64,000 nt of DNA. Origin: Galactobacillus timonensis. GTDB lineage: Bacteria > Bacillota_I > Bacilli_A > Erysipelotrichales > Erysipelotrichaceae. Of this stretch, positions 18,884-27,363 are shown one piece after another. The notes beneath the pieces were generated by a model. That model had not been told where the DNA came from, searched no databases, and saw nothing but the letters and a program-made list of their open reading frames with translations. Both the position numbers and the translations under genes were made by a program. Every line of letters starts with the position of its first letter. The stretch's first letter is position 1. The DNA lies in the NCBI RefSeq assembly GCF_900240265.1, contig NZ_LT964739.1, positions 1,056,708 through 1,120,707 on the forward strand, in the 5' to 3' direction.

Positions 18884-19504
18884 ATGCTGGAAGTACTGAA
18901 TCATCCGCTGATTACACACAAACTGACCCAGATGCGCCGCAAGGAGACGGGTACGAAGGATTTCCGTGAGAATCTCGATGAGATTGCGGAGCTGATGGCG
19001 TATGAGGTATGCCGTGATCTTCCGGTGGAGCCGGTTGACATTGAGACGCCGGTTGCGCCGTGCACGGGCTATCAGCTGAGCAAGGAAGTTGTCATTGTTC
19101 CGATTCTGCGTGCTGGCATCGGTCTTTTGGATGGTATTCGCCGGCTGGTTCCGACGGCCAAGGTTGGCTTCATTGGTCTGTACCGTGATGAGAAGACGCT
19201 GCAGCCGCATGAGTATTTTGCCAAGTTCCCGAAGGATCTGGACAAGGCGGTTGTCATGATCGTTGATCCGATGCTGGCGACTGGCGGCAGTGCTCTGGCA
19301 GCGATTCATTCGGTCAAGGAGCGCGGGGCAAAGAATATCAAGCTGGTTTGCCTGGTCGGTGTTCCGGAAGGTGTGCGTGCGGTTCAGAAGGAATATCCGG
19401 ATGTGGATATCTATCTGGCGGCGTTGGATGATCATCTGAATGAGAATGGTTACATTGTGCCGGGTCTTGGTGATGCGGGCGACCGTATCTTCGGGACGAA
19501 GTAA
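18884..19504 (+). CDS. upp: Uracil phosphoribosyltransferase
   Basis: Salvages uracil with PRPP to UMP. 206 aa, standard length. N-terminal [30 protein letters not shown], the PRPP loop [14 protein letters not shown], and the uracil-binding C-terminus [21 protein letters not shown]. The start at 18884 follows AAGGAGG; a longer frame from 18824 has no start support. The DUF1146 gene follows after 3 nt. Confidence 0.98.
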   Translation: MLEVLNHPLITHKLTQMRRKETGTKDFRENLDEIAELMAYEVCRDLPVEPVDIETPVAPCTGYQLSKEVVIVPILRAGIGLLDGIRRLVPTAKVGFIGLYRDEKTLQPHEYFAKFPKDLDKAVVMIVDPMLATGGSALAAIHSVKERGAKNIKLVCLVGVPEGVRAVQKEYPDVDIYLAALDDHLNENGYIVPGLGDAGDRIFGTK

Positions 19505-19507
19505 TTG

Positions 19508-19708
19508 ATGTCCTCTGACTATATCGTTTCGATAACGATTCGGATTGTGTGCTTCGCCATCAGTTTCTGGGCTCTGGATGCGCTGGACTTTCAGCGGTTT
19601 CTGAAGAAGGGCCGGGTGGCGAAGGCGCAGGTGCTGTACTGGATCCTGGCGGCTTCCCTGGGGTGGATGCTGGCAGAGTTCATTCTCGGCCTGATGTCAA
19701 TCGCATGA
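19508..19708 (+). CDS. DUF1146 small membrane protein (YwzB-like)
   Basis: 66 aa with two TM helices (about residues 8-24 and 40-62) and the conserved core FWALDALDFQRFLKKGR, typical of DUF1146. Function unknown; in Firmicutes it is usually near murA or the ATP synthase genes. It begins 3 nt after the upp stop and ends just before a terminator. Confidence 0.85.
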   Translation: MSSDYIVSITIRIVCFAISFWALDALDFQRFLKKGRVAKAQVLYWILAASLGWMLAEFILGLMSIA

Positions 19709-19716
19709 GTAACACG

Positions 19717-19743
19717 GGGCAGCGTGGGATGCACGCTGCCCTT
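19717..19743 (+). terminator. Rho-independent terminator
   Basis: 10-bp stem GGGCAGCGTG/CACGCTGCCC, loop of 5, short TT tail; closes upp-DUF1146. Confidence 0.75.
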
Positions 19744-19745
19744 CA

Positions 19746-19754
19746 TGGTATAAT
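19746..19754 (+). promoter_or_regulatory. Extended -10 promoter (TGGTATAAT) of tagO
   Basis: Directly after the terminator, 31 nt before the tagO-like ATG. No -35 is possible without using terminator bases. Confidence 0.6.
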
Positions 19755-19785
19755 TGGAGAACTTGCAGAAAGAAGGGAAGAGCGG

Positions 19786-20928
19786 ATGAATCTTGTGCTT
19801 GGTGCGTTGCCGTATTTCATTCTTCCTTTTGTCATTTCTGTGTGTCTGGTTCCGGTGTGCAAGCGGATTGGCTGGAAGCTCGGCATCTATGCTGAAGAAA
19901 ATGCGCGGACCGTGCATCATGGCAAGATCGTGCGCATCGGCGGTACGGCGATTGTGTCGGCGTTCTATGTGTCGCTGGCGGTGCTGTGGCGGACGGATGC
20001 GAAGCTGAACGGTATCCTGATCGGTGCGGCAATTATCTTCTTCGGTGGCCTTCTGGATGATATCTATGATCTTCCTCCGAAGGTGAAGCTGCTGTTTCAG
20101 GTGGCCGGGGCTGCGGCGGCGCTGTCGATCGGTTCGCTGGCGCTGGATGAGATTCATATTCTGTCGCTGCATATTACCAACAGAGTCATTGTCTGGCTCT
20201 TCTCGTTTCTGTGGCTGATCGGCGTGACGAATGCGATCAATCTGATTGATGGTCTCGATGGCCTGTCGTCGGGCATCTGTACGATTGTGGCGGCATCCAT
20301 CGGCCTGATCGGTTATTTCATGGGACGCCGTGACGTGTGCATCATTACGCTGACGCTGTGCGGCGCAATTCTGGGCTTTCTTCCGTATAACTTTCATCCG
20401 GCGTCGATCTTCGTGGGCGATTGCGGTGCGCAGTTCATGGGCTTTACGATTGCGGCGCTTTCGCTGCTTGGTTTCAAGACGACGGCGTTCATTTCGCTGG
20501 GTCTTCCGATTCTGACACTGTTCATTCCGATCTCGGATACGCTGGTTGCGATTCTTCGGCGCAAACTGCGTGGGCAGAAGATTATGGAGGCGGACCGTGG
20601 TCATCTGCATCATATTCTGATGTTCAAGCTGAAGCTTGGCCATAAGAAGACGGTGCTGATTCTGTACCTGGTGACGGCTCTGTTTGCGTCGGCTTCAATT
20701 CTGACGTACTTCAATCCGGGGGCGGGCATCATCGTGATTCTGATTCTTCTTCTGCTGTCGGATCTCTTCATTGAGTATACGGGCATGATCAATCCGCACT
20801 GGCATCCGATCCTGTCCTTGAGCAACCGCCTCTTCGGGGTGCCGAAGATGGAGAAGGGCGAGGATCCTGTCGATACGGAATACCTTGAAACCGAACATCG
20901 TGAATATAACGAAAAAACCGGTGACTGA
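19786..20928 (+). CDS. tagO: Undecaprenyl-phosphate sugar-1-phosphate transferase (TagO/WecA family)
   Basis: 380-aa polytopic membrane enzyme of the MraY/WecA family that starts teichoic-acid or surface-glycan synthesis by moving GlcNAc-1-P to undecaprenyl phosphate. Signature motifs: GGLLDDIYDLPP (DDxxD-like), NAINLIDGLDGLSSG, VGDCGAQFMGF and the HLHH motif (GHLHHILMF), which marks the WecA/TagO group. About 10 TM helices. ATG 19786 is preceded by GGGAAGAG. Own promoter and terminator. TagO is the best guess over WecA in a Gram-positive. Confidence 0.9.
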   Translation: MNLVLGALPYFILPFVISVCLVPVCKRIGWKLGIYAEENARTVHHGKIVRIGGTAIVSAFYVSLAVLWRTDAKLNGILIGAAIIFFGGLLDDIYDLPPKVKLLFQVAGAAAALSIGSLALDEIHILSLHITNRVIVWLFSFLWLIGVTNAINLIDGLDGLSSGICTIVAASIGLIGYFMGRRDVCIITLTLCGAILGFLPYNFHPASIFVGDCGAQFMGFTIAALSLLGFKTTAFISLGLPILTLFIPISDTLVAILRRKLRGQKIMEADRGHLHHILMFKLKLGHKKTVLILYLVTALFASASILTYFNPGAGIIVILILLLLSDLFIEYTGMINPHWHPILSLSNRLFGVPKMEKGEDPVDTEYLETEHREYNEKTGD

Positions 20929-20940
20929 TCCGGTTTTTCT
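20911..20940 (+). terminator. Terminator overlapping the end of tagO
   Basis: GAAAAAACCGG/CCGGTTTTTC stem; the left arm is within the last codons of the gene and the T-tract follows. Confidence 0.85.
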
Positions 20941-21020
20941 GTGCTCCGGAATGCGCGCTATGCGGAAAAAAGGTAAAATAATAGATAGATCTTTGAATGA
21001 TCAATCCGCAGGAGGACACT

Positions 21021-21269
21021 ATGGAAGAAGAACCCATCAACACTGTCATTGCGATGCTCAAGGATGCGAGGGAGGAGATCGGTGGACTGATTTCCGACTA
21101 TGAGTCCGGCCGGATTCCGCCGCAGGAACTTGTGGCGGAGACCTTCGAAATCGGAAAAATGTTCATTGGCTGGTCGGATGAAATGAGCGATGAAGAGGCT
21201 CTGAAGCTGATCATGAATGAGAACAGGCAGATCCAGAAGTATCTGAAAAAGCGGAGGATGCAGTCATAA
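21021..21269 (+). CDS. Small acidic protein of unknown function
   Basis: 82 aa, mainly helical and acidic, no TM. Start ATG 21021 with AGGAGG at 21010-21015; an earlier in-frame ATG at 20997 lacks a site. Upstream GGTAAAATAATAG can serve as a -10. It stands alone between two terminators. No family recognised. Confidence 0.7.
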   Translation: MEEEPINTVIAMLKDAREEIGGLISDYESGRIPPQELVAETFEIGKMFIGWSDEMSDEEALKLIMNENRQIQKYLKKRRMQS

Positions 21270-21277
21270 TCTGAGAG

Positions 21278-21306
21278 AAACCGGTGATTGTGCCGGTTTT
21301 CTTTTT
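21278..21306 (+). terminator. Rho-independent terminator
   Basis: AAACCGG/CCGGTTT stem followed by TCTTTTT. Confidence 0.85.
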
Positions 21307-21336
21307 GCCTTCAGGGCGAAAATAAATTGACACGCA

Positions 21337-21372
21337 ATATACCTTGACACATGAGGTATATCTGACTATATT
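21337..21372 (+). promoter_or_regulatory. Consensus promoter with overlapping inverted repeat (probable PadR operator)
   Basis: TTGACA at 21344-21349, 17-bp spacer, TATATT at 21367-21372. An exact inverted repeat ATATACC-N11-GGTATAT (21337-21343 and 21355-21361) is centred on the -35 box, so a bound repressor would block polymerase. The PadR gene of the same transcript is the obvious candidate. A second TTGACA is at 21327-21332. Confidence 0.7.
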
Positions 21373-21399
21373 GTCTCTGTAAGACAAGGAGGCAATCCT

Positions 21400-21564
21400 A
21401 TGAAGCGGAACGTAATGACTGATCATCGCAACAGAAATCATAAGGATCTGCGTGAGGCGGTGCGCCGTCCGCACTACCCGGAGTGGAAGGCGGCGGAGTT
21501 TGAGATGCATGGTGTGAGCGATCCGTTCGCAAGAAGGAGTGATCTGAATGGCAATCGCGGCTGA
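21400..21564 (+). CDS. 54-aa basic protein ahead of padR
   Basis: A short gene with a strong ribosome site (AAGGAGG at 21386-21392) and the only start codon matching the promoter at 21344-21372. The predicted product is 54 aa, hydrophilic and rich in Arg, His and Asn (begins MKRNVMTDHRNRNHKDLREA). It ends at 21564, inside the padR gene, with a 17-nt overlap that implies translational coupling. No family recognised. It could be a real small protein or a leader peptide that sets padR translation. Confidence 0.6.
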   Translation: MKRNVMTDHRNRNHKDLREAVRRPHYPEWKAAEFEMHGVSDPFARRSDLNGNRG

Positions 21565-21904
21565 TCTTCTCAGGGGAAGTACGGATGCGATCATTCTGCG
21601 CTTTCTGATGGAACAGGATTCGTACGGCTACCAGATCAACAAGGATATTGAGCAGCTTTCCAGTGGGCAGTATCAGCTTTCGGAAGCGACGCTGTATACG
21701 GCATTTCGAAGGCTGGAGAAGGAGGGGCTGATCACCTCCTACTGGGGCAGTGAAAACAGCGGTGCGCGCCGCCGCTACTATAAAATCACCGATGAGGGAA
21801 GAACGGTGTATCTCTCGAGTGTCGCGGAGTGGGATGCGGCAATGGATCTGATCCGGAAGCTGATTCATCTTTCGGACGTGAATGAGAAAGGAAAAAGGGG
21901 CTGA
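21548..21904 (+). CDS. PadR-family transcriptional regulator
   Basis: 118 aa winged-helix repressor. The typical PadR N-terminus is present (LLRGSTDAIILRFLMEQDSYGYQI), then ATLYTAFRRLEKEGLI (recognition helix) and the wing GARRRYYKITDEGR; the C-terminal dimer helix is short (subfamily 2-like). It overlaps the 54-aa gene and is followed after 5 nt by a DUF4097 gene, the usual PadR-HAAS/DUF4097 arrangement in Firmicutes. Probably autoregulates through the palindrome at 21337-21361. Confidence 0.92.
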   Translation: MAIAADLLRGSTDAIILRFLMEQDSYGYQINKDIEQLSSGQYQLSEATLYTAFRRLEKEGLITSYWGSENSGARRRYYKITDEGRTVYLSSVAEWDAAMDLIRKLIHLSDVNEKGKRG

Positions 21905-21909
21905 ACGGT

Positions 21910-22902
21910 ATGGACCGCATTAAGAACTACATTGAAGAGGTTTTTTCCAAGTATGAAGAGACGGCTGAGAGCCGTGATCTGAAGGAAGAAATTCTGCAGA
22001 ACTGCCAGGACCGCTATAACGAGTGCCTTGCCAAAGGCATGAGCGAAGAGAAGGCGGAGCAGAAGGTCATCGACAGTATCGGCAATCTGGACAGCCTCCT
22101 GGCTTCCATTGCGAAGGAAGAAGGCGGCAGTTCGCTGCGCAGCGTGCTGGCTCAGCGCGCGGTAAAGGCGGAACAGAGCAGCGGTGACAGCACGTCGTCC
22201 CCTTATTCTTCGGAAGTTCATCATCTTGAAATCAATGTCGGATCGCGGGATGTGTCACTGATCGGGACGGATGAGGATGAACTCGTGGTGGATTGCGACA
22301 ATACGGTCCGTCAGCAGGTATTCGGTGACAAGCTCGTGATCGATGAAAATACGAAGCGTCACGGCGGCTTTGCGGGCTTCATGGGGATCCTTGAGGATCT
22401 GCAGGATCTGGTGGTCTATGTGCCGCGGGGCTTTTCGTCCATTGATGTGAAAACGATGTCAGGTGACGTGAGGCTGGAGAATCTGGATGCGGAAGCGTTG
22501 AAGTTCCACACCTTCTCGGGTGATGTCGATGGAGATTTGAAGTATTGCGGTACGCTGAACATCGACACGACTTCGGGAGATGCGGATTTGCAGGGTACGG
22601 TTGAAAATGTGTCGGCTTCGGCGGTATCAGGCGATTTTTCCCTGGACCTGAGCGGAATGAAGAAGGCTTCCTTTCATACGACATCGGGCAATCTGGACCT
22701 GACGCTGCATGATCCGTTTGATCGTCTTGATATTGCGACGGTCAGCGGTGATGCGGACCTCGATGTGGGTGATCTTGATGGCGTTGATCTTGTGTCGAGC
22801 GCTTCGGTATCCGGAGATATTGAAGTGAATGTGGATACGGTGCACGGGCGCAATCCGATCAGGATCAGCACGGTCAGCGGCGACGTAACAATTGATGGTT
22901 AG
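21910..22902 (+). CDS. DUF4097 beta-helix protein with HAAS/DUF1700-like N-terminus
   Basis: 330 aa. Residues 1-75 are helical and resemble the HAAS/DUF1700 domain found next to PadR regulators (YIEEVFSKYEETAESRDLKEEILQN). Residues about 95-330 are a DUF4097 repeat domain, with periodic SGD motifs (TMSGDVRLE, TFSGDVDGDL, TTSGDADLQ, AVSGDFSLD, TVSGDADLD) typical of a right-handed beta-helix. No TM or signal peptide is seen. Function unknown; the set often responds to envelope stress. The stop overlaps the convergent MATE gene by 4 nt. Confidence 0.85.
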   Translation: MDRIKNYIEEVFSKYEETAESRDLKEEILQNCQDRYNECLAKGMSEEKAEQKVIDSIGNLDSLLASIAKEEGGSSLRSVLAQRAVKAEQSSGDSTSSPYSSEVHHLEINVGSRDVSLIGTDEDELVVDCDNTVRQQVFGDKLVIDENTKRHGGFAGFMGILEDLQDLVVYVPRGFSSIDVKTMSGDVRLENLDAEALKFHTFSGDVDGDLKYCGTLNIDTTSGDADLQGTVENVSASAVSGDFSLDLSGMKKASFHTTSGNLDLTLHDPFDRLDIATVSGDADLDVGDLDGVDLVSSASVSGDIEVNVDTVHGRNPIRISTVSGDVTIDG

Positions 22903-24254
22903 TGTTCTTCAAAGAGATTCTGTGTGCTGCGCATGAACCTGTGAACCCATGGAATCTCAACCACTAACATGGCGAGCCAGCCGATGGCATAGGCAATCGG
23001 AAGGGCGCCGAAATCCATGTGCATATATTCCAGCAGAACGGCGCAGGCAATGACGCGGGTAATGATGTTGATGAGGCTGCAGGCGAGCGTGATCTTCAGG
23101 TCGCCGATGCCGCGGAAGTAGCCCTGCAGACTGTTGGTCACGGCTGGAAGGGTATAGAACCAGGACATGGTACGTATGTAGGATACGCCGAGTTCAATGA
23201 CCTCTGGGTCATTGGAGAACAGGCGTACAAAGGGCCGGGCCGTAAACCAGGTCAGTACACCGATCGCGATTCCGTAGATGATCTGAATCAGAAGCGAGAG
23301 GCGGAACGTCTTTACGACCCGGTCGTTTTTCTTTGCGCCGACGTTCTGGGCGAGGATGCTTGTGGTGCCGTGGGCCATGTTCTGTTCCGGGACGATGGCA
23401 TAGTCATCGAGGCGGTTGGTCGCATTGAAGGAGGCGGTGGCAGCGATGCCGAGGCGGTTGACCATGGCCTGGGTCGCAATTTTTCCGATCTGAACCGCGG
23501 ACTGCTGGAGGGCGGAAACGATGCCGAAGGAGAGGATGCGCTTGAGCTGCTTGGTGTCGACGATGAGCCATTGTCTGCCAAGTCGCAGGATCGGTATCTT
23601 CTTCTGGGTATAGATCCAGCAGAGAAGGGCACTGATTCCTTCGCAGAGAATGGTGCTCAGGGCGGCTCCGAAAATGCCCATATCAAGAACTGCGACAAAG
23701 AAGAGGTCGCCGACGATGTTGAGGCTTGCGCTGATCGCCAGAAAATAGAGCGGGGAGCGGCTGTCACCCATCGCCCTTAGCAGCGAGGCGAGATAGTTGT
23801 AGATATAGCTGAAGACCATGCCGATCATAACCATGCGCAGATAGAGGACGGAGTCACTTAGAATTTCGTCATCCACCTGCAGAAGACGCAGGATCGGGGC
23901 GGCAAGCACAATGAAGACAAGGGCGCACAGAATCGAAAAGACGGCGCCGGCGACGAAGCCGGAAGAAGCCTGGCGTTTCAGGGTGTCGAGATGTTTGGCT
24001 CCGTATTCGTAGCTGATCAGGATGCCTGCTCCAAGGCAGATCCCGTTGTTGAAAAGAAGGATCAGCGTCATCAGCGGGTTGCTTGTACCGACGGCGGCGA
24101 GCGCATTGGTGCCGACAAAGCGGCCGATGATCATACTGTCAACAGCGTTGTAGGTCAGCTCCAACAGATTGCCCAGCACCAGCGGGATCGTAAACCTGAT
24201 CAGCAGCGGAAGGATCGGGCCGGTGGTAAGATCCTGTGTCCTTGTATTTGTCAT
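22899..24254 (-). CDS. MATE-family multidrug efflux transporter
   Basis: 12-TM exporter driven by Na+ or H+; about 451 aa. Typical MATE features include LGNLLELTYNAVDSMIIGRFVG, the Pro-containing TM turns, and the repeated second half (IATQAMVNRLG, GISYIRTMSW region). The start is uncertain: ATG 24254 matches the normal N-terminus (MTNTRTQDLTTGPIL) but has no Shine-Dalgarno, and a TACAAT lies 9 nt upstream. A longer frame to 24350 would add 32 unusual residues. A 28-bp palindrome lies about 95 bp upstream and may hold the regulator site. Confidence 0.9.
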   Translation of the reverse strand: MTNTRTQDLTTGPILPLLIRFTIPLVLGNLLELTYNAVDSMIIGRFVGTNALAAVGTSNPLMTLILLFNNGICLGAGILISYEYGAKHLDTLKRQASSGFVAGAVFSILCALVFIVLAAPILRLLQVDDEILSDSVLYLRMVMIGMVFSYIYNYLASLLRAMGDSRSPLYFLAISASLNIVGDLFFVAVLDMGIFGAALSTILCEGISALLCWIYTQKKIPILRLGRQWLIVDTKQLKRILSFGIVSALQQSAVQIGKIATQAMVNRLGIAATASFNATNRLDDYAIVPEQNMAHGTTSILAQNVGAKKNDRVVKTFRLSLLIQIIYGIAIGVLTWFTARPFVRLFSNDPEVIELGVSYIRTMSWFYTLPAVTNSLQGYFRGIGDLKITLACSLINIITRVIACAVLLEYMHMDFGALPIAYAIGWLAMLVVEIPWVHRFMRSTQNLFEEH

Positions 24255-24347
24255 ACGGGTGATATTGTATTCTTCCTCAGCAGAGGGTGTTATGTTTTTA
24301 CCCGGAACATGTTCCATTTTCGGCCCAGCCTGCCCACAATCAGAATT

Positions 24348-24375
24348 CAAAAAACGTAGAATTCTACGTTTTTTG
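24348..24375. promoter_or_regulatory. 28-bp perfect palindrome upstream of the MATE gene
   Basis: Each arm reads CAAAAAACGTAGAA, joined with no loop at an EcoRI-like GAATTC centre. A loopless symmetric site suits a dimeric repressor (TetR or MarR type) better than a terminator, but the A/T tracts on both sides would also allow a two-way terminator. Confidence 0.6.
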
Positions 24376-24422
24376 GGATTACTGATTTATGGACGCAACC
24401 CAGCCTGGATGATTTATGGACA

Positions 24423-24457
24423 GAAAAACGGGCAGAGACCGGTTCAGTCTTTGCCCG
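24423..24457 (-). terminator. Terminator of the vanY operon
   Basis: Read on the minus strand: stem CGGGCA-AGAC / GTCT-TGCCCG followed by TTTTTCT. It lies 18 nt beyond the carboxypeptidase stop. Confidence 0.8.
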
Positions 24458-24474
24458 CTGTTTATAGGTGAAGG

Positions 24475-25794
24475 TTACTGGGCTGCGGCAGTGGAAGCTG
24501 CGGCGGATGCGTCTGCCGAAGCCTCTGCGCTGCTGGATGAAGAGGTGGAGTCAAGGGCATTCAGGATGGCGTCACTCGGCTTGTTGGCCTCATTGTCCCA
24601 TGGCTTGAGATAGAGGCACCAGTATTCGTCATACGTCATGCCGGAGGCGGCAACCTTGGTGGCGAGGTCGACACCGAGATAGCGATAGTGCCACGGCTCA
24701 TATTCGTAGCCGGTGATGGTTTCCTTTCCTTCGGGGAAGCGCAGGATCCAGCCGTAGGTGTAGCAGTTGCTCGAGACCCAGATGAAGGCGTTGGTGTCCT
24801 TGAATTCGGCGTGATCGTCTTCGTTCGATGCGGCAAGGTCAACGGCCAGGCCCGTCTGATGTTCCGAATAGCCGGGCCGGGCGCTTGCGGCATCGGCCGC
24901 CTCCTGTCCCATGCTGGAAATGTAGCTGTTATAGATCGTGGACTGGGACTGGTAGTCGCGGTAGGCGCTTGCGGCATAGAAGGTGACACCGACCGCACGG
25001 CCCGCGTCACATAAAGCTGCCAGCGCATCCGCCGCTTCCTGCTGCAGCTGGCGGCCGGTGGCGGCGTACCAGGTGCTCAGATCCACCAGAGGATCCGGCG
25101 TATAGGTGTCGGAGAGGTAGTAGGTCTTGTTTACGAGCATCGTCGCATCCGTGACCGGTACCGGGATCGGATCCTGGTACGGCGTATAGTAGGAGTTGCT
25201 CAGCTCGAAGTGACTCTGGCTGTTGACATCTTCATGGGCCAGACAGTCATCAATATAATTCTGCTCGATCGGCTGATAGTCGAAGACAAGCAGCGGCGTA
25301 ATCTCCCAGTAGTGAAGACTCGAGAGAAGATTCTGGATCTGATCCTGCTCGTAGCCCTTATCCAATAGACGTCCGATCAGCAGGAAGTCGGCATTGGAGA
25401 GGCCGCGGTCCGTACTGACCGAGGTGTAGTAGGGAAGGTAATCCAGATTCAGTGTCCCGTCGTTGATACTCTGGGCAAGGTAGGCGGAATAGTACTGATT
25501 ATCCAGCAGCGTATCGGTCAGCTTCTGGGCGCGGATATTCTTGATGGTGGCATTGTCGTAGCCAAGATCGCGCAGCGCCTTGTTGGTGCGATAGCGCGGA
25601 ATCGTGATGACAAGGATCAGGGCGACGATTGCCGCCATGACATAGATCAGTTCCTTGCGCAGATGACGCTTGACCTTTTTCTTACGCCTGACAGGCTGTG
25701 AGGAGGTGTTTCCGTTGTCCTTTGTGCTCTTATTCTGAAGCTGCGGAAGACGGATCCGAAAACGAAGTCTCCTCTTTTTCTTCTTCTTCGTCAT
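24475..25794 (-). CDS. Membrane-anchored D-Ala-D-Ala carboxypeptidase (VanY / M15B)
   Basis: 439 aa. A basic N-terminus and one TM helix (about residues 48-66) anchor an extracellular domain. The C-terminal M15B domain has SAYRDYQSQ, the zinc ligands in SEHQTGLAVDLA (His, Asp), and WHYRYLG with the third His and FPEGKETITGYEYEPW before it. It trims terminal D-alanine from muropeptides. The last 25 residues are a Ser/Ala-rich low-complexity tail. RBS AAGGAGG. Its first 65 nt overlap the end of the pseudouridine synthase gene upstream. Confidence 0.92.
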   Translation of the reverse strand: MTKKKKKRRLRFRIRLPQLQNKSTKDNGNTSSQPVRRKKKVKRHLRKELIYVMAAIVALILVITIPRYRTNKALRDLGYDNATIKNIRAQKLTDTLLDNQYYSAYLAQSINDGTLNLDYLPYYTSVSTDRGLSNADFLLIGRLLDKGYEQDQIQNLLSSLHYWEITPLLVFDYQPIEQNYIDDCLAHEDVNSQSHFELSNSYYTPYQDPIPVPVTDATMLVNKTYYLSDTYTPDPLVDLSTWYAATGRQLQQEAADALAALCDAGRAVGVTFYAASAYRDYQSQSTIYNSYISSMGQEAADAASARPGYSEHQTGLAVDLAASNEDDHAEFKDTNAFIWVSSNCYTYGWILRFPEGKETITGYEYEPWHYRYLGVDLATKVAASGMTYDEYWCLYLKPWDNEANKPSDAILNALDSTSSSSSAEASADASAAASTAAAQ

Positions 25795-26458
25795 AGAGTT
25801 CCTCCTTGAACAGATCCCATGGCACCGTGCATGGCGGCAGCGATTCGACGGCTACCGTCTCTTTGCGTACGGGATGCGGAAATTCCAGATGCCACGCCCA
25901 AAGGGCGATCTGCCCTTTTTCAGCGTGCGGGTTGTAGCGCTGATCATTGACGAGCGGCCAGCCGCGGCTGGAAAACTGGACCCGGATCTGATGGGGACGA
26001 CCGGTGCCGAGTTCGATCATGACCAGCGACTTTCCGTTTCGTGTGCCCAGGACGCGGTAGGAAAGAAACGACTTCTTTCCGTGTTTGGCATCGGTGACGG
26101 ATACGCGGTTGGTGCGGGGATCCTTCACCAGATAGTCAATCAGCGTGTCTTCTTCTTTGTCAGGTACGCCTTCGATGACGGCCATGTAGGCTTTGATCAT
26201 CTTGTGGGTACGGATTGTTTCGGACAGGCGGGAAGCGGCCTTGGATGTTTTGGCAAAGACCATCGCTCCCCCGACCGGACGGTCCAGACGGTGCACGAGG
26301 CCGCAGAACACGTTGCCCGGCTTGTTGTAGGCGGTTTTCAGATAGTCTTTGCAAAGATCAAGCATACTGACATCGCCGCTGCCGTCCGGCTGCACCGGCA
26401 CATTGACCGGCTTCTCGACGCACAGCAGATGATTGTCTTCGTACAGTACCTTAATCAT
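25730..26458 (-). CDS. RluA-family RNA pseudouridine synthase
   Basis: 242 aa. The catalytic Asp is in HRLDRPVGGAMVFAKT; other family blocks are KPVNVPVQPDG near the N-terminus and LGTGRPHQIRVQFSSRGWPLVNDQ. No S4 domain is present, so it is one of the short RluA-type enzymes with unknown site specificity. The ATG at 26458 is preferred; an ATG 6 codons earlier is possible. It overlaps the methyltransferase gene upstream (8 nt) and the vanY gene downstream (65 nt). The last 20 residues are acidic (DEEEEKEETSF). Confidence 0.9.
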   Translation of the reverse strand: MIKVLYEDNHLLCVEKPVNVPVQPDGSGDVSMLDLCKDYLKTAYNKPGNVFCGLVHRLDRPVGGAMVFAKTSKAASRLSETIRTHKMIKAYMAVIEGVPDKEEDTLIDYLVKDPRTNRVSVTDAKHGKKSFLSYRVLGTRNGKSLVMIELGTGRPHQIRVQFSSRGWPLVNDQRYNPHAEKGQIALWAWHLEFPHPVRKETVAVESLPPCTVPWDLFKEELYDEEEEKEETSFSDPSSAASE

Positions 26459-27335
26459 GGCGCTGCCATCTTCCATAGACGCCGCATGGCAGGATCATGT
26501 CACGATCCTGCATGCGGATGCCGATCTCGCCTGAAGTCAGAATACCTTCCGGATGGCTCACACCGATCGTCGTTGCGAGCATATTATGAACCGTCGTCTG
26601 CGATACGCCGGCGGAGTAGCTGTTCAGAAGAAAGAACAGCGGATGATCCGGATCCAAAAGTTCAAGAGCAGCCTCCAGCAGCGGCTGTATGTCCTTTTCA
26701 AACTTCCACATTTCGCCGTTGGGCCCGCGGCCATAGCTTGGCGGATCCATCAGGATGCCCTGGTACACATGCCCGCGGCGCTTTTCCCGTTCCACAAATT
26801 TAAGGCAGTCGTCCACGATGAAGCGGATCGTATGATCCTCGAGATGACTCAGATGCATATTGTCCTTCGCCCACTGCACCATTCCTTTGGCCGCATCGAC
26901 GTGGACGACTTCACAGGCACCCGCTGCGGCACACGCCATCGTGGCCGCGCCGGTGTAGGCGAATAGATTGAGAATGTGGAGGTTTTCGCTGCTGTGGCTG
27001 GCGATGAGCTCACTCATCCAGTCCCAGTTGACGGCCTGTTCGGGGAAAATGCCGGTGTGCTTGAAGCCGGTCGGTGAGACGCGGAACGTCAGGTTTTTGT
27101 AGCTGATGTTCCAGGACTCGGGAAGCTTTGTTCTGTATTCCCAGCTGCCTCCGCCCTTGTCCGAACGATGATAGACGGCATCACAGGTATTCCAGCGCTT
27201 CTCCTTCGTATCTTTCGGCCAGATGGCGGTCGGGTCGGGGCGGCGCAGGACAATCCTGTCCCACTGCTCCAGTTTCTCTCCGTCTCCGGCATCGAGGAGG
27301 CGGTAATTCTTCCATTGATCGGCAACTAATACCAT
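26451..27335 (-). CDS. SAM-dependent RNA methyltransferase (RlmI/RlmK-like)
   Basis: 294 aa. The Rossmann-type SAM site is NLFAYTGAATMACAAAGACEV, followed by VDAAKGMVQWAKDN and the catalytic motif MDPPSYGRGPNGE. This is the class that methylates 23S rRNA cytosine or guanine, without the N-terminal PUA domain of RlmI. Start ATG 27335 with AAAAGGAGG. First gene of a minus-strand operon with the pseudouridine synthase and vanY; two RNA-modification genes together is common, and the wall enzyme seems to be a passenger. Confidence 0.9.
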   Translation of the reverse strand: MVLVADQWKNYRLLDAGDGEKLEQWDRIVLRRPDPTAIWPKDTKEKRWNTCDAVYHRSDKGGGSWEYRTKLPESWNISYKNLTFRVSPTGFKHTGIFPEQAVNWDWMSELIASHSSENLHILNLFAYTGAATMACAAAGACEVVHVDAAKGMVQWAKDNMHLSHLEDHTIRFIVDDCLKFVEREKRRGHVYQGILMDPPSYGRGPNGEMWKFEKDIQPLLEAALELLDPDHPLFFLLNSYSAGVSQTTVHNMLATTIGVSHPEGILTSGEIGIRMQDRDMILPCGVYGRWQRHD

Positions 27336-27363
27336 TGTTCAGCCTCCTTTTCTCATGGCCCTC

